From Yamadazyma tenuis (Eukaryota > Ascomycota > Pichiomycetes > Serinales > Debaryomycetaceae): a DNA stretch of 64,000 bases. Position numbers and translations under genes: made by a program. The notes under the pieces were generated by a model. It ran no database searches and was not told where the DNA came from. It saw only the letters and a list, made by a program, of their open reading frames with translations. The stretch lies in contig NC_089466.1 in NCBI RefSeq assembly GCF_029203305.1, positions 1,054,001-1,118,000 on the forward strand, given 5' to 3'. Each line of letters starts with the position of its first letter. The first letter of the stretch is position 1. Shown here one piece after another: positions 45,973 to 55,355 of the stretch.

Positions 45973-47469
45973 ATGTCGTCTCACTTGTCGAGTCCCATGC
46001 CGCGGGTCAGATCCCCCGTGGCCAGTCCCGCCAGCTGGAACCCACTCAATGATCAATCTACTCTCGAGTCTCGCATGACTCACGATGTCTCCGAGATTGT
46101 AGACATTATCCATGATTCAGAAGCAAAAAAGTTCAGACTCGGCGTGTTGCTTATCTTGGTGGCGGTTGTCTCGTGGGTAATTGGCTTGGAGTTGGTGAAT
46201 GCGGTGTTGAAGGATGGCTCGTACCAAAAACCACTCTTGTTCACATATATCAGTGGAGGGTGTTTTGCCTTGAACTTGGTACCTGACATTATACGGGTTT
46301 TCAACAGAACCCCGGTACCTGAGCCGGTAGAAAAAGACGAGGACGACCCTGTGCCATTGACGAGAGTCGAGTTTGTGGTCCTTAGTGTTCAGGTGGCAGT
46401 TATCTACTTTTTGTACAATGCATGCGTGTTGTCGTGCTTAAAGTACACCTCTGCTTCAAACCAAACGGTATTAGCATCAACTACGTCCATTTTCACGTTG
46501 TTAATAGGATGCTTCTTGCGAATCGATTCGTTTTCCGTGAGCAAAGTCGTTTGCACGGCTGTAAGTTTTCTTGGTGTGCTTTTGGTGAACTTCAGTGAAT
46601 CGAAGGGAGAAGCTTCTGATGGTGATAATAAGTTTGTTCCCAAGAACCCCAAGCTCGGCAACACTTTGGCCATTGCTGGGGCATTGATGTACGCGTTTTA
46701 CTTGATCATCATGAAGGTAAAGGTGGGAACTGGCAACAGATGCACAAATGAGAGACAATTGTTTGGATTGGTGGGGGTTGCTACCTTGGTTCTCGGTGCT
46801 CCTGTTTTGTATGTCGCTGATATCTATGGCTACGAAACGTTCGAATTTCCGCCTCCAAATGCCATCACCTTGCTTCTGATTTTCATAAATGGAGTGTTTT
46901 CGTATATTAGTGATTTCTCTACCATTTTGGCCCTGTTGCTCACGAGTCCTTTAATCACCTCGTTATCATTAACCAGCTGTGTACCTGTCACCATTTTCAT
47001 CGACTACATGGTTTTGTACTTTACTGGTGGCTCGGGCTCCACCACGTCTACTTCTAGACAGGTTATGTACGTCACGGGAATTCTCAGTATCTTGACGTCG
47101 GTGGTATTGATTAACCTCACCACCACCACCGAAAATGAGTTTATTGAGAACGTCATCGGGGAGTCGTTGGAGGAGGGAATTAAGAATGATGAGATCTTGT
47201 CGCCCATGTTATCTCCATTATTGACAGCCAGACCGCATACTTTATCCAACTTTAGTTCTCCCTTACTACCAATGAGAAGAGAAACTACAAAGAAAGTGTC
47301 TCACTTGAATCTTGAAGGGGAAGGCTTGATCAACAAGAACCACAACGCTACTTTATACACGGTGGATTCAAGACTCGAGGATGACGAGAACGAAAGGTCC
47401 AACATTGTAATTTATGGAGGAAATAATCATATTTATCACATCAAGCATGTGGATTCGGGGTCTGGTTAG
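45973..47469 (+). CDS. DMT-superfamily membrane transporter (YML018C/THI74, SLC35F-like)
   Basis: A 498-residue protein with about ten hydrophobic helices, beginning at about 55 (LGVLLILVAVVSWVIGLELV). The hallmark block is CLKYTSASNQTVLASTTSIF with TLLIGCFLRIDSF, typical of the SLC35F3/F4/F5-like drug/metabolite transporters. Baker's yeast relatives YML018C (vacuolar membrane) and Thi74 (mitochondrial, thiamine-responsive) have no proven substrate. The C-terminal 110 residues are soluble, acidic and Ser-rich. The open frame runs back into the upstream gene but starts there at GTG; the ATG at 45973 (MSSHLSSPMPRVRSP) is the likely start and gives a normal spacing to its neighbour. Confidence 0.83.
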   Translation: MSSHLSSPMPRVRSPVASPASWNPLNDQSTLESRMTHDVSEIVDIIHDSEAKKFRLGVLLILVAVVSWVIGLELVNAVLKDGSYQKPLLFTYISGGCFALNLVPDIIRVFNRTPVPEPVEKDEDDPVPLTRVEFVVLSVQVAVIYFLYNACVLSCLKYTSASNQTVLASTTSIFTLLIGCFLRIDSFSVSKVVCTAVSFLGVLLVNFSESKGEASDGDNKFVPKNPKLGNTLAIAGALMYAFYLIIMKVKVGTGNRCTNERQLFGLVGVATLVLGAPVLYVADIYGYETFEFPPPNAITLLLIFINGVFSYISDFSTILALLLTSPLITSLSLTSCVPVTIFIDYMVLYFTGGSGSTTSTSRQVMYVTGILSILTSVVLINLTTTTENEFIENVIGESLEEGIKNDEILSPMLSPLLTARPHTLSNFSSPLLPMRRETTKKVSHLNLEGEGLINKNHNATLYTVDSRLEDDENERSNIVIYGGNNHIYHIKHVDSGSG

Positions 47470-47761
47470 CATTTAGGTACTCTTTTTTACATATTCATAT
47501 TCACATATTAACGTAAACATTACCTATTACTTGTAACCCTTTCCCCTGCCAGATATAACATATCGCAGGTGTAATTCAACACTGCCCTTTCCTAATGGTA
47601 GACTCAGCCACGAGCATCCGAGCATACCTATTTTGGCATGAACAAGTAAACTTTCACAGCCAAAAAGTGCGACTCAGTGAAATCGCTAAATCTCCACACA
47701 CCCAACACATTTATTAATAAACTGTTCATTCCTCCTAAACTAGCATAATCGTGGACTCAAT

Positions 47762-50425
47762 ATGGAAACACTCGAGGTTCACTCCAAGGACTTCTTGATA
47801 AAATGGGTCAATGTGCCTGAAAACTCTCTTGTCGACTGGCAAATTAAACCTTTGAAACGGTCAATTAACTTTTCAATCTACAGAAAGAGAGACGTTAACG
47901 AATCAGAAACCTCGTTCCTAGGAGATGAGAAGTACAGGGAACTCAACAACTCGTCTTCTACCGTCAATTCCACTACATCGACTCCCAACTCTAGAATCAG
48001 ATCTAGCTCGGTTACGTCTGTAAACAAAATAACAGAGCCTTTCTACAAAACAAAGTCAAGAAGCTCCACCTTGTCCTCCAATATCAGCAATGGCGATTTG
48101 GTGTTAGTGAAAAACTACAACAAACTCATCTCTGATGAATTGGTGAGAGGAAAGTTGAACGTATCGAGGCCGGGAATTTATGCTTTTATTTTTGACAACA
48201 CCTTCTCAAAGTCCACGGGTAAGAAAATATTGTTCAGTACAAAGCTCTTAGCCAACTCATCAGTTTCTGCTTTTTCTAATGAAAGTGATAAAAGCAAGAT
48301 CAATCGAATGGATTATACGTCTCCAATAACTCCACCAAGTCATGTTAGTGATGAAGAATTGAGTAGTGAAATGATTGATACTTCAAAAAGTAGTATCTTG
48401 AGACCTAAAAATGGCGAATTATTACAAGGTGTATTATTGAAGAAAAGAAGAAAGAAGTTGCAAGGGTTTGTCAAGCGGTACTTTATTTTAAACATTAAGT
48501 ATAGTACTTTGTCGTACTTTAGAGTTAATGATAATAAGTTAAGGGGCCAGATGCCTATTAACCAAAGCATCATCAGTGCTAATAGCAAAAAGTTGGAAAT
48601 CATCATTGACTCGGGTATGGAAGTGTGGGACTTGAAAGCTACAAATAAGCGTGATTTCGACTCTTGGGTAAATGCTTTCAACAAGTTGAAAAAGCACTAT
48701 TATAAGGAAGGCGAAAAAAACGGTGCCACGTACCACCAGGAAATAATATATGAAGGTGATCCTAAACAAAATGCTAACTATGGTTCGGTGCTTCCTACCT
48801 TCTTATTTGAAGACTTGACTTCCATCAACTCCAAGTTGTTAAATGTCATCAACTCCAATACTCAAAATACTACCTTAAACACCAATTTAAACTCTATTTC
48901 TGATGAAATCACATCGTTGATTCAGAAATTGGGTACCAACAGAGGGTCTATGAACTTTGATTCGATGTCACTCTTCTCTTCCAATGAGTTTTATGATGCT
49001 AAAGAGTATATTGATGCTCTGAATGAAGGAGTGGTTCAGTTTGACGATGACGACTACTATGATGATTTGGATGATGACTACTTTATGGAGGCTGATGTGT
49101 ATGACGAGGATGATAGCTCAATTTCGAGTTCTGGAACCTCTTTCACTAAACTCAACGGGAACAATTTGTCTATCATCAAGGAAACAGACTCTACGAACAA
49201 CGTGGTTGAAGCCAACGATAATGACAAAGACAACAATTTGTATCCTCTTCCACTCGAAAGTGTGAAGCGTTCCCTAGTTATACCTGAGTGGAACCATCCT
49301 CCTTCCAGTTTGTTGTCGTTCCTCCGGAAAAATGTTGGTAAAGACTTATCTTCTATTGCAATGCCTGTTGACATGAACGAACCCGTAACAATGTTACAGA
49401 AGTACGCAGAATTGATCGAATACTGTGACTTGATCAATAATGCTTTGCAGGTCGTTGATAATCAGGATACGGGAGAGAAAATCTTAAGAATAGCAGCGTT
49501 TGCCGTGAGTTCTATATCGTCGGTCAGAGATAAGGAAAGAAATGTAAGAAAACCGTTCAATCCATTATTAGGTGAAACTTTTGAATTGGTTAGAGAAGAT
49601 AAGGGAATACGGTTGGTGAGTGAAAAAGTCTGTCATAGACCTCCAGTCTTCGCTGCATTTGTTGAATCCAAGGACTGGACATTGAGCTGGAGTTTATCAC
49701 CATCACAAAAGTTTTGGGGTAAGACCGCTGAAATCATCAATAAGGGTATAATAAAGTTAACCATTAGGTCAACTGGTGAAGTATTCCAATGGAGTCAGCC
49801 TAATTCTATGTTGAAAAACATTATAGCTGGTGAGAAGTACTCAGAACCAAGCAGCACGATTACGATTAAGTCATCCACAGGAACCAAAGCAGTGGTGGAG
49901 TTTACTAAAGGGGGGATGTTTAGTGGAAGGTCAGAAGATTTGAGTATTGAAGCCTTCGGTGCAAACAAGAAGAAGATGCCCTATTCAGTATTTGGTAAAT
50001 GGACTGAGTCTCTTACGTTAAAGACGAACACCACTGAGAAGCTTATATGGACATCTGGAAAATTGGTTCCAAACCCCAAGAAAAGGTTCGGTTTCACCGA
50101 ATTTGCAAATGACTTGGTGCAAATAACAGATATTGAAAGGGATAAGATGGCTCCTACTGACTCAAGGCTAAGACCTGATGTCGCTGCATACTTGAATGTC
50201 GATATTGATGAAGCTGAAAAACTTAAATGTGAGTTGGAAGAAAACCAGAGAACAAGGAGAAAAGAAATGGAACAGTCCGGTAAAACATACAGACCGGTGT
50301 TTTTCCATCATATAGGTGATACCAAAGCTGCTGATTCTGGAGAATGGGTTTACAACAGAGGTGAGAATTCCTACTGGAATAGAAGGAGTAGACAAGAATG
50401 GGATGGCTTACTTAATTTATGGTAG
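47762..50425 (+). CDS. OSH3: Oxysterol-binding protein homologue Osh3
   Basis: An 887-residue lipid-transfer protein in the Osh3 arrangement. An N-terminal GOLD-like domain (about 1-170, METLEVHSKDFLIKWVNVPE and DWQIKPLKRSINFSIYRKRD) is followed by a PH domain (about 218-315, VLLKKRRKKLQGFVKRYFIL, with IIIDSGMEVWDLKATNKRDF). An FFAT motif EFYDAKE (about 409-415) binds the VAP proteins Scs2/Scs22, and the ORD spans about 500-880. The ORD has LLSFLRKNVGKDLSSIAMPV, RKPFNPLLGETFEL, and KVCHRPPVFAAF in place of the usual HHPP block, as in Osh3. Osh3 works at ER-plasma membrane contacts on PI4P with Sac1. The ATG at 47762 matches the family start. Length is shorter than yeast Osh3 (996) through shorter linkers. 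Confidence 0.95.
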   Translation: METLEVHSKDFLIKWVNVPENSLVDWQIKPLKRSINFSIYRKRDVNESETSFLGDEKYRELNNSSSTVNSTTSTPNSRIRSSSVTSVNKITEPFYKTKSRSSTLSSNISNGDLVLVKNYNKLISDELVRGKLNVSRPGIYAFIFDNTFSKSTGKKILFSTKLLANSSVSAFSNESDKSKINRMDYTSPITPPSHVSDEELSSEMIDTSKSSILRPKNGELLQGVLLKKRRKKLQGFVKRYFILNIKYSTLSYFRVNDNKLRGQMPINQSIISANSKKLEIIIDSGMEVWDLKATNKRDFDSWVNAFNKLKKHYYKEGEKNGATYHQEIIYEGDPKQNANYGSVLPTFLFEDLTSINSKLLNVINSNTQNTTLNTNLNSISDEITSLIQKLGTNRGSMNFDSMSLFSSNEFYDAKEYIDALNEGVVQFDDDDYYDDLDDDYFMEADVYDEDDSSISSSGTSFTKLNGNNLSIIKETDSTNNVVEANDNDKDNNLYPLPLESVKRSLVIPEWNHPPSSLLSFLRKNVGKDLSSIAMPVDMNEPVTMLQKYAELIEYCDLINNALQVVDNQDTGEKILRIAAFAVSSISSVRDKERNVRKPFNPLLGETFELVREDKGIRLVSEKVCHRPPVFAAFVESKDWTLSWSLSPSQKFWGKTAEIINKGIIKLTIRSTGEVFQWSQPNSMLKNIIAGEKYSEPSSTITIKSSTGTKAVVEFTKGGMFSGRSEDLSIEAFGANKKKMPYSVFGKWTESLTLKTNTTEKLIWTSGKLVPNPKKRFGFTEFANDLVQITDIERDKMAPTDSRLRPDVAAYLNVDIDEAEKLKCELEENQRTRRKEMEQSGKTYRPVFFHHIGDTKAADSGEWVYNRGENSYWNRRSRQEWDGLLNLW

Positions 50426-50467
50426 AGTCATTTATTCATTAGTTAATGTAGTTTAGATATGTGATAG

Positions 50468-51913
50468 CTACAACTTCAAATTGAGCCTTTCGTCTGAATC
50501 TGACAAGTCATCATCAAAAATTGGATTGCTGTTCAAGCCATTAAATGAAGGTCTATGGTTCTTGAATAGAATGAACTGAATTTGCTTTCTCAAGCTGTTA
50601 ATGAGCATCCTTTGTAGGTTTAGGTCGTCTTTCATTATAAAACTGTCATTGACTAAGTTGTTTATAACTGGTTCCCTTTCATTTGTTTGTTTGCTAACGA
50701 AGGGCAATAGCTTTTCATCCATCTGGTACTTCAATCGTTCGATTTCGTAGCTCAAGTATACCAATTTATCTTGGTCTCCGCTGTCGAGGTTCTTGAACCT
50801 GTTTATTTCTTCTAGTGGTTCGTTATATCCCAAGTTGGTAATCTTTCCTTGAATCACCAGATTTAAAATTTGATTAATTTGCCTTTGGAGGTGGGCATTT
50901 TCTGTTGTAAGACTACCAATCTTTTCATCCATTGTCTTATAGAATGGAAGAAACTGATTAAGAGTACAATTATTCTCCATATGGTTCTCCAAAGACGGTA
51001 GGCTATTTCCAATGAACTGACATCCTATCTCTTTTGCCGGACATATGAATTTGGAGGCTTTCGTACAACTGTCTTGATGTTTGGCCAAACTCTTCATTGG
51101 GATCATATCATTGGCACAAATACCACATGTTTGGTAGTTGAAGAGACAATCATTCTGGAGGTGCTCTTCTTCTGTGACCTTCGTGATTTCATCTTTACAC
51201 AAGGAACATTTGTAGATTTTGTGCACGCATTCAGGCTCGTGGGTTTCTGCACTGTCTTTTTCTGCTTTGTCTGCATCATCATGTTCTACTTTTTGTTTTT
51301 CTTCCTCTTTTACTTGTACCTTCAAGTACCTTCGTTCTACTAACACGTCACACAAACTGTCATCATCCCGTATCCGGTTACATCTCACTCCCGTATAGTC
51401 ACAGTCCGCTAAGATATGATGTTCCACTTCCCATCTGCAACCAACCCAGTCACATCCTCTACCAGAGTTGAGGCAGTAGACCTTCAAATCATCCACCAAA
51501 TTGTTGATTAGAATTGGTGTTGGGAATAAATCTCCCGAGTTGGTGGCATCTATAGGTGTTCTGTCCAACGGACATACCCCTAACGTATCAGAATCTGAAT
51601 CCTTAGACATCTTCAAACACTCCAAAACACACTCCCGGCAAAAAGTATGCCCACATAGCGTTGTATAGGGATTAAAGAATGGCTGCTGGCAGATAGGGCA
51701 CTGTAAATGGTCTGTTTGACCTACGTACACGAGATTCCTCAAATCCGGCTTGTCATATGAATGTTCAATATTGAACGAGTTTGGTGCATTATTAATGGGA
51801 GTATCGCAGTACTCATCGGTCGATACCGGCAGTGTTATGGTAAGTTCATCTTGGGGGTGAAGAGAATCAAGCTGCTTTTCGATCTCTTCAAGTTCTTCTA
51901 GATAGTCTTTCAT
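50468..51913 (-). CDS. RING finger protein with TRAF-type zinc fingers
   Basis: A 481-residue protein. A C3HC4 RING occupies about 72-120 (CPICQQPFFNPYTTLCGHTF, CRECVLECL, CPLDRTPI). It is followed by TRAF-type zinc-finger repeats (about 145-320: CLNSGRGCDWVGCRWEVEHH, CSLCKDEITKVTEEEHLQND, CPAKEIGCQFIGNSLPSLEN HM-type spacing) and a coiled coil (about 330-360, TENAHLQRQINQILNLVI). The combination resembles TRAF-like E3 ubiquitin ligases. A clear counterpart in baker's yeast does not come to mind, so this may be a family kept in only part of the yeasts. An acidic Lys/Glu-rich insertion (about 205-230) separates two fingers. The ATG at 51913 is used. It is tail-to-tail with OSH3. Confidence 0.8.
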   Translation of the reverse strand: MKDYLEELEEIEKQLDSLHPQDELTITLPVSTDEYCDTPINNAPNSFNIEHSYDKPDLRNLVYVGQTDHLQCPICQQPFFNPYTTLCGHTFCRECVLECLKMSKDSDSDTLGVCPLDRTPIDATNSGDLFPTPILINNLVDDLKVYCLNSGRGCDWVGCRWEVEHHILADCDYTGVRCNRIRDDDSLCDVLVERRYLKVQVKEEEKQKVEHDDADKAEKDSAETHEPECVHKIYKCSLCKDEITKVTEEEHLQNDCLFNYQTCGICANDMIPMKSLAKHQDSCTKASKFICPAKEIGCQFIGNSLPSLENHMENNCTLNQFLPFYKTMDEKIGSLTTENAHLQRQINQILNLVIQGKITNLGYNEPLEEINRFKNLDSGDQDKLVYLSYEIERLKYQMDEKLLPFVSKQTNEREPVINNLVNDSFIMKDDLNLQRMLINSLRKQIQFILFKNHRPSFNGLNSNPIFDDDLSDSDERLNLKL

Positions 51914-52044
51914 GTCTTGCTCGAGTGTTTCTGGCTCCAGTATTTTTACGCAATCGCGCTAATTCAGGGTAATCGCACTGATACAAAATACATCCAGCGA
52001 TCAGTACTACATTTATATTCAGTAAAAAAAGTAGGGGCTATCAT

Positions 52045-53250
52045 CTACACATTCGTGATACCTCCCTGGAAATGGTGCCATCTCTCAATAGTCCTTCCGA
52101 AAAACTGCACCAAGTTTCTCTCTCCAGCTGCCAGTCTACCTAACAAATGGCCCTTTGTATAATTCCAGTGATGGAACTGAATTTTCTCCCAGTGCTTTAA
52201 TTTGTGGTCCTTATCCAACCCCAAAGACGCCAACTTGGGTGAATGAATATTTTCTGGATCCAAATCGGCCTTGGAGCTTGGGTTGCAAAAGTATATAATG
52301 GCCAATCTTTCAAATTGTTTCTGGTCTGCTGGTGGTTCAACCACTCTGTGCAAACAAGCCTTGAAAAGACCTCCACTGATGAACTCCATTGCATCTCCAA
52401 TGTTCACAATCAACGAATCGGGTCTGTGTTGCACGTATCTCCAGTCTCCGGTAAAATAGTCTTTGATTTGCAAAGAGAGCATTGGCTGCGAAGTGATAAA
52501 AGAGAACGCGCTAATGTCACTATGTCCTCTCAACCAGGTATTTTCAGTGACAGAGCTTTCTTCCTCTTTGCTATAAGGCTGATACAACATGAACCTTCCA
52601 TGGCTGCCCGAATCATCTTGGTTGGTTCCAGAATTTTGAAAGTAGTTTTTCAAAATGGTTCCTTCTGGAACTTGCAAAATGATATCACAAAGGGTCAATA
52701 ACTTGGGTAACACTTCTCTGTGTATGGTGTTGTAGTAGTGAGCAATCTCCTTCAAGTGGTATGCCACAAGCTCGGGATGTTCGTTGTATTGATCCAAAAA
52801 CGAATCAAAGCAAGAGTCCCTGAAGTTATAGTGAACGATTGAATCCCTCACATTGTTCTTAATGGCCCAATATCCTTTTGGCTTGAATCCCTGACCTCTC
52901 TCTCCCCCAATGGTTTTGGTAGTTTCCAATTCTTTCTTGGAAGCACTGGCCAAATACTTTTCTTTGACTTCATCTGGTAAAGTAGTCACGCTATAGGCAA
53001 TTGCTCTTATGTATTCAGTCTCCTTGGGAGAAATACCATAGTTCACCAAATTGAAGAAACCATATGTGGTGATTGATTCCTCCAAAGTTTTGGCCAATTG
53101 CTTTCTTTGATCCAAATATTCGTCTCCTTCTTTGAATAGAGAAATATCAACTGCTTGCAACTTCAACGTGTCGACATTGGAATTAGAAGGTGGAGCGTCT
53201 ACAAATGGCCGAACGTTATACTTAATGTCTATATCTTCAACGGATGGCAT
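52045..53250 (-). CDS. 2-oxoglutarate/Fe(II)-dependent dioxygenase-like protein
   Basis: A 401-residue DIOX-family protein from the ATG at 53250 (the frame extends by two codons to a TTG). The N-terminal part has LKLQAVDISLF and ITTYGFFNLVNYGIS. The iron triad is His243-x-Asp245 (WLRGHSDISAFSFI) and His301 (CLHRVVEPP). The expected RxS co-substrate motif reads R315-L-A, so the serine is replaced. The C-terminus is extended compared with IPNS. The substrate is unknown. It is divergent from an ACS-family transporter at 53682 across a 431-bp region with a CGG-N5-CCG site, so the two may form an uptake-and-oxidation pair. Confidence 0.85.
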   Translation of the reverse strand: MPSVEDIDIKYNVRPFVDAPPSNSNVDTLKLQAVDISLFKEGDEYLDQRKQLAKTLEESITTYGFFNLVNYGISPKETEYIRAIAYSVTTLPDEVKEKYLASASKKELETTKTIGGERGQGFKPKGYWAIKNNVRDSIVHYNFRDSCFDSFLDQYNEHPELVAYHLKEIAHYYNTIHREVLPKLLTLCDIILQVPEGTILKNYFQNSGTNQDDSGSHGRFMLYQPYSKEEESSVTENTWLRGHSDISAFSFITSQPMLSLQIKDYFTGDWRYVQHRPDSLIVNIGDAMEFISGGLFKACLHRVVEPPADQKQFERLAIIYFCNPSSKADLDPENIHSPKLASLGLDKDHKLKHWEKIQFHHWNYTKGHLLGRLAAGERNLVQFFGRTIERWHHFQGGITNV

Positions 53251-53681
53251 TATCAAGTTATGTTGTAAACCATTTCGTAAAATTGGAACACTTTATATTG
53301 ATGAAAATAGGAGTCTCCACACTTATTAGCGAAAGGAGCCACACTTTATCGGGGAATGTACTCCGGTTACTCCGGAAAAGGCGGATTTATTTCTCTACTT
53401 TAGTACCAAAGAAGCATCATGCAACCCGAAACGTTTGAGCACTGAGCCACACTAGCTAGGAAATCCAATTCCTATGTCCATCTTTCTCTTCTCATTGGTG
53501 GACTCTAAGGATTTGGCAATTTGTGCGACTGGTTTCGCAGCCATTCTCCACAATTTTTCGAAGTTGGAGCTGTGGCTTTCCAAAACTCAACGGCAAGATA
53601 ACGGTTTTTTTTTCAATGAAAAGATCTATAAATACTACAGGTTTAGTATCCGATGATATGTAATTAATTAATTTTCTGGAC
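53251..53681. promoter_or_regulatory. Divergent dioxygenase/transporter promoter
   Basis: A 431-bp region between two divergent metabolic genes. It contains CCGGTTACTCCGG (53363-53375, CGG-N5-CCG), another GGCGG at about 53380, and TATAAATA at 53627-53634, about 48 bp before the transporter ATG. No gene of its own was seen. Confidence 0.5.
53364..53374. promoter_or_regulatory. CGG-N5-CCG zinc-cluster-type site
   Basis: CGG at 53364-53366 and CCG at 53372-53374 with a 5-base spacer, within a 13-base symmetric CCGG...CCGG. This is the form of site bound by dimeric Zn2Cys6 factors. It sits between two divergent genes and could control both. Confidence 0.45.
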
Positions 53682-55355
53682 ATGACACTCCCTTGGTTCA
53701 TTCCTCAGCTTAGAAACGTTGAGTTTGAAGACGACGACGATAACTCGGTTATCAATGTGATCGAGAAGCTGAAGATTGGAATCGATATCTCGGATACTAA
53801 GTCCGACATTCTGGAAGAGTCGACTATTGCTATTAAGGAGTACAGAGATGAAGCCAACAGACCTTGGTGGAAGTTTTTCGACGAATTTGAATATAGATAT
53901 ACCACAACTGAGTCTAAAAAACACGACTGGTGGAGATGGTTCGAGAAAGGTACCAGCAAAGAAGAGAAGAAATTGATATTGAAGTTAGATGCTCTGTTAG
54001 CTTTGTACGCTTTTATTGGATATTGGATCAAATATGTTGACCTGGCCAATTTGAATAATGCCTATGTTTCCGGATTGCAAGAAGGTATTGGAATGAAGGG
54101 CAATGACTTGATCAATACTCAGGTTCTTTTTACTGTAGGTCAAATCATCTTTGAATTGCCATGGATATTTTTGCTACCAAGAGTTTCGTTGCCGTATGCT
54201 TTGTTTGTTTGTGAACTTGTTTGGGCTACTTTCACGCTTGTCACATACAGAGCTGAAAATCCCGCTACTTTGAAAGCGTTCAGGTTTATTATTGGGGCAG
54301 CAGAAGCGTGTTACTTCCCCATCATTCACTATTCTCTTGCTAGTTTCTACACTGCAACAGAAATAGGAAGAAGGGGTGCTTTGTTCTACTGTGGTCAGTT
54401 TTTAGGTGTTTTGACTTCTGGTTTACTCCAAGCTGCTGCCTCAAAAATTCCAAACCCAGGAGATTCATTGTCAGGCTGGCAATGGATGTTCATAATAGAT
54501 GGTATTATTTCCTTTGCTGTTGCTTTTCTTGCCTTGATAATGCATCCTGGTACACCCCTCCGATGCTATTCTATATGGTTAACTGATGATGAGATCAAGC
54601 TTGCGAGGTCCAGAATGAAGAAAAATGGTTCAGATGTTAGTCCAACCGTCAAATCATTCTTTGATAAAGGAACATGGAAAGCCATTCTTAGCTCCTGGCA
54701 CTTTTGGTTGTTATCCATTTGTAACATGTTTGGATTCAATACCAATAGTGCATCTTCTGGATCTTTTTCGTTGTGGTTGAAATCTTTGGATAGATTCTCC
54801 GTGGCAAGATTAAACAACTTGACTACTATCCCCCCAGGTTTGGGATTAATTTGGATTCTTATTGTATGTGTGGGAGCTGATTTAACCCGGAAAAGATTTG
54901 GGTTCATTATTCTATCCTTCATAATGAACTTCATTGCCAACTTCATATTGGCCCTTTGGCATGTCCCCGAAACAGCTAAATGGGCAGGATATTTATTGGC
55001 TTACTGGTCTTGGTCGCAAAGTTCTGTGTTTAATCCGTTGATAAGTGATATTTTAAGGCACGATAACAACCAAAGAGCCATCGAGTGGATGGCTATTTAC
55101 ATCATTGGGTTACAGTCCAGTGCTTGGATCAATAGGTTGACATTCCCAACTGTTGAGTCACCCAGATTCAAAAAAGGGTTTTCTTCCTGTGCTGCTTTTA
55201 GTTTATGTTTCGTCATCACCGTGTCTATCATCTATGTTTTCTACAAACGAGATGAAAAGAAAAATGCCTTGAAAAATGGAATCTACATCTACGACAGCAG
55301 CAAGGGAGAACTGCCACCTACCTTAGAGGAAAAGTTGGAACGTGATCTGTTGTGA
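53682..55355 (+). CDS. ACS-family transporter (Seo1/Vht1/Fen2-like)
   Basis: A 557-residue polytopic protein of the anion:cation symporter family. A soluble acidic N-terminus with tryptophan-rich stretches (RPWWKFFDEF, HDWWRWFEKG) precedes the family entry block KLDALLALYAFIGYWIKYVD and LNNAYVSGLQEGIG. Helix 4-5 has RFIIGAAEACYFPIIHYSLA and GRRGALFYCGQFLGVLTSGL, followed by GWQWMFIIDG. Known relatives import pantothenate (Fen2), biotin (Vht1) or unknown anions (Seo1). A TATA box lies about 48 bp upstream of the ATG at 53682. The other ACS gene in the window (9717-11195) belongs to a different branch. Confidence 0.87.
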   Translation: MTLPWFIPQLRNVEFEDDDDNSVINVIEKLKIGIDISDTKSDILEESTIAIKEYRDEANRPWWKFFDEFEYRYTTTESKKHDWWRWFEKGTSKEEKKLILKLDALLALYAFIGYWIKYVDLANLNNAYVSGLQEGIGMKGNDLINTQVLFTVGQIIFELPWIFLLPRVSLPYALFVCELVWATFTLVTYRAENPATLKAFRFIIGAAEACYFPIIHYSLASFYTATEIGRRGALFYCGQFLGVLTSGLLQAAASKIPNPGDSLSGWQWMFIIDGIISFAVAFLALIMHPGTPLRCYSIWLTDDEIKLARSRMKKNGSDVSPTVKSFFDKGTWKAILSSWHFWLLSICNMFGFNTNSASSGSFSLWLKSLDRFSVARLNNLTTIPPGLGLIWILIVCVGADLTRKRFGFIILSFIMNFIANFILALWHVPETAKWAGYLLAYWSWSQSSVFNPLISDILRHDNNQRAIEWMAIYIIGLQSSAWINRLTFPTVESPRFKKGFSSCAAFSLCFVITVSIIYVFYKRDEKKNALKNGIYIYDSSKGELPPTLEEKLERDLL

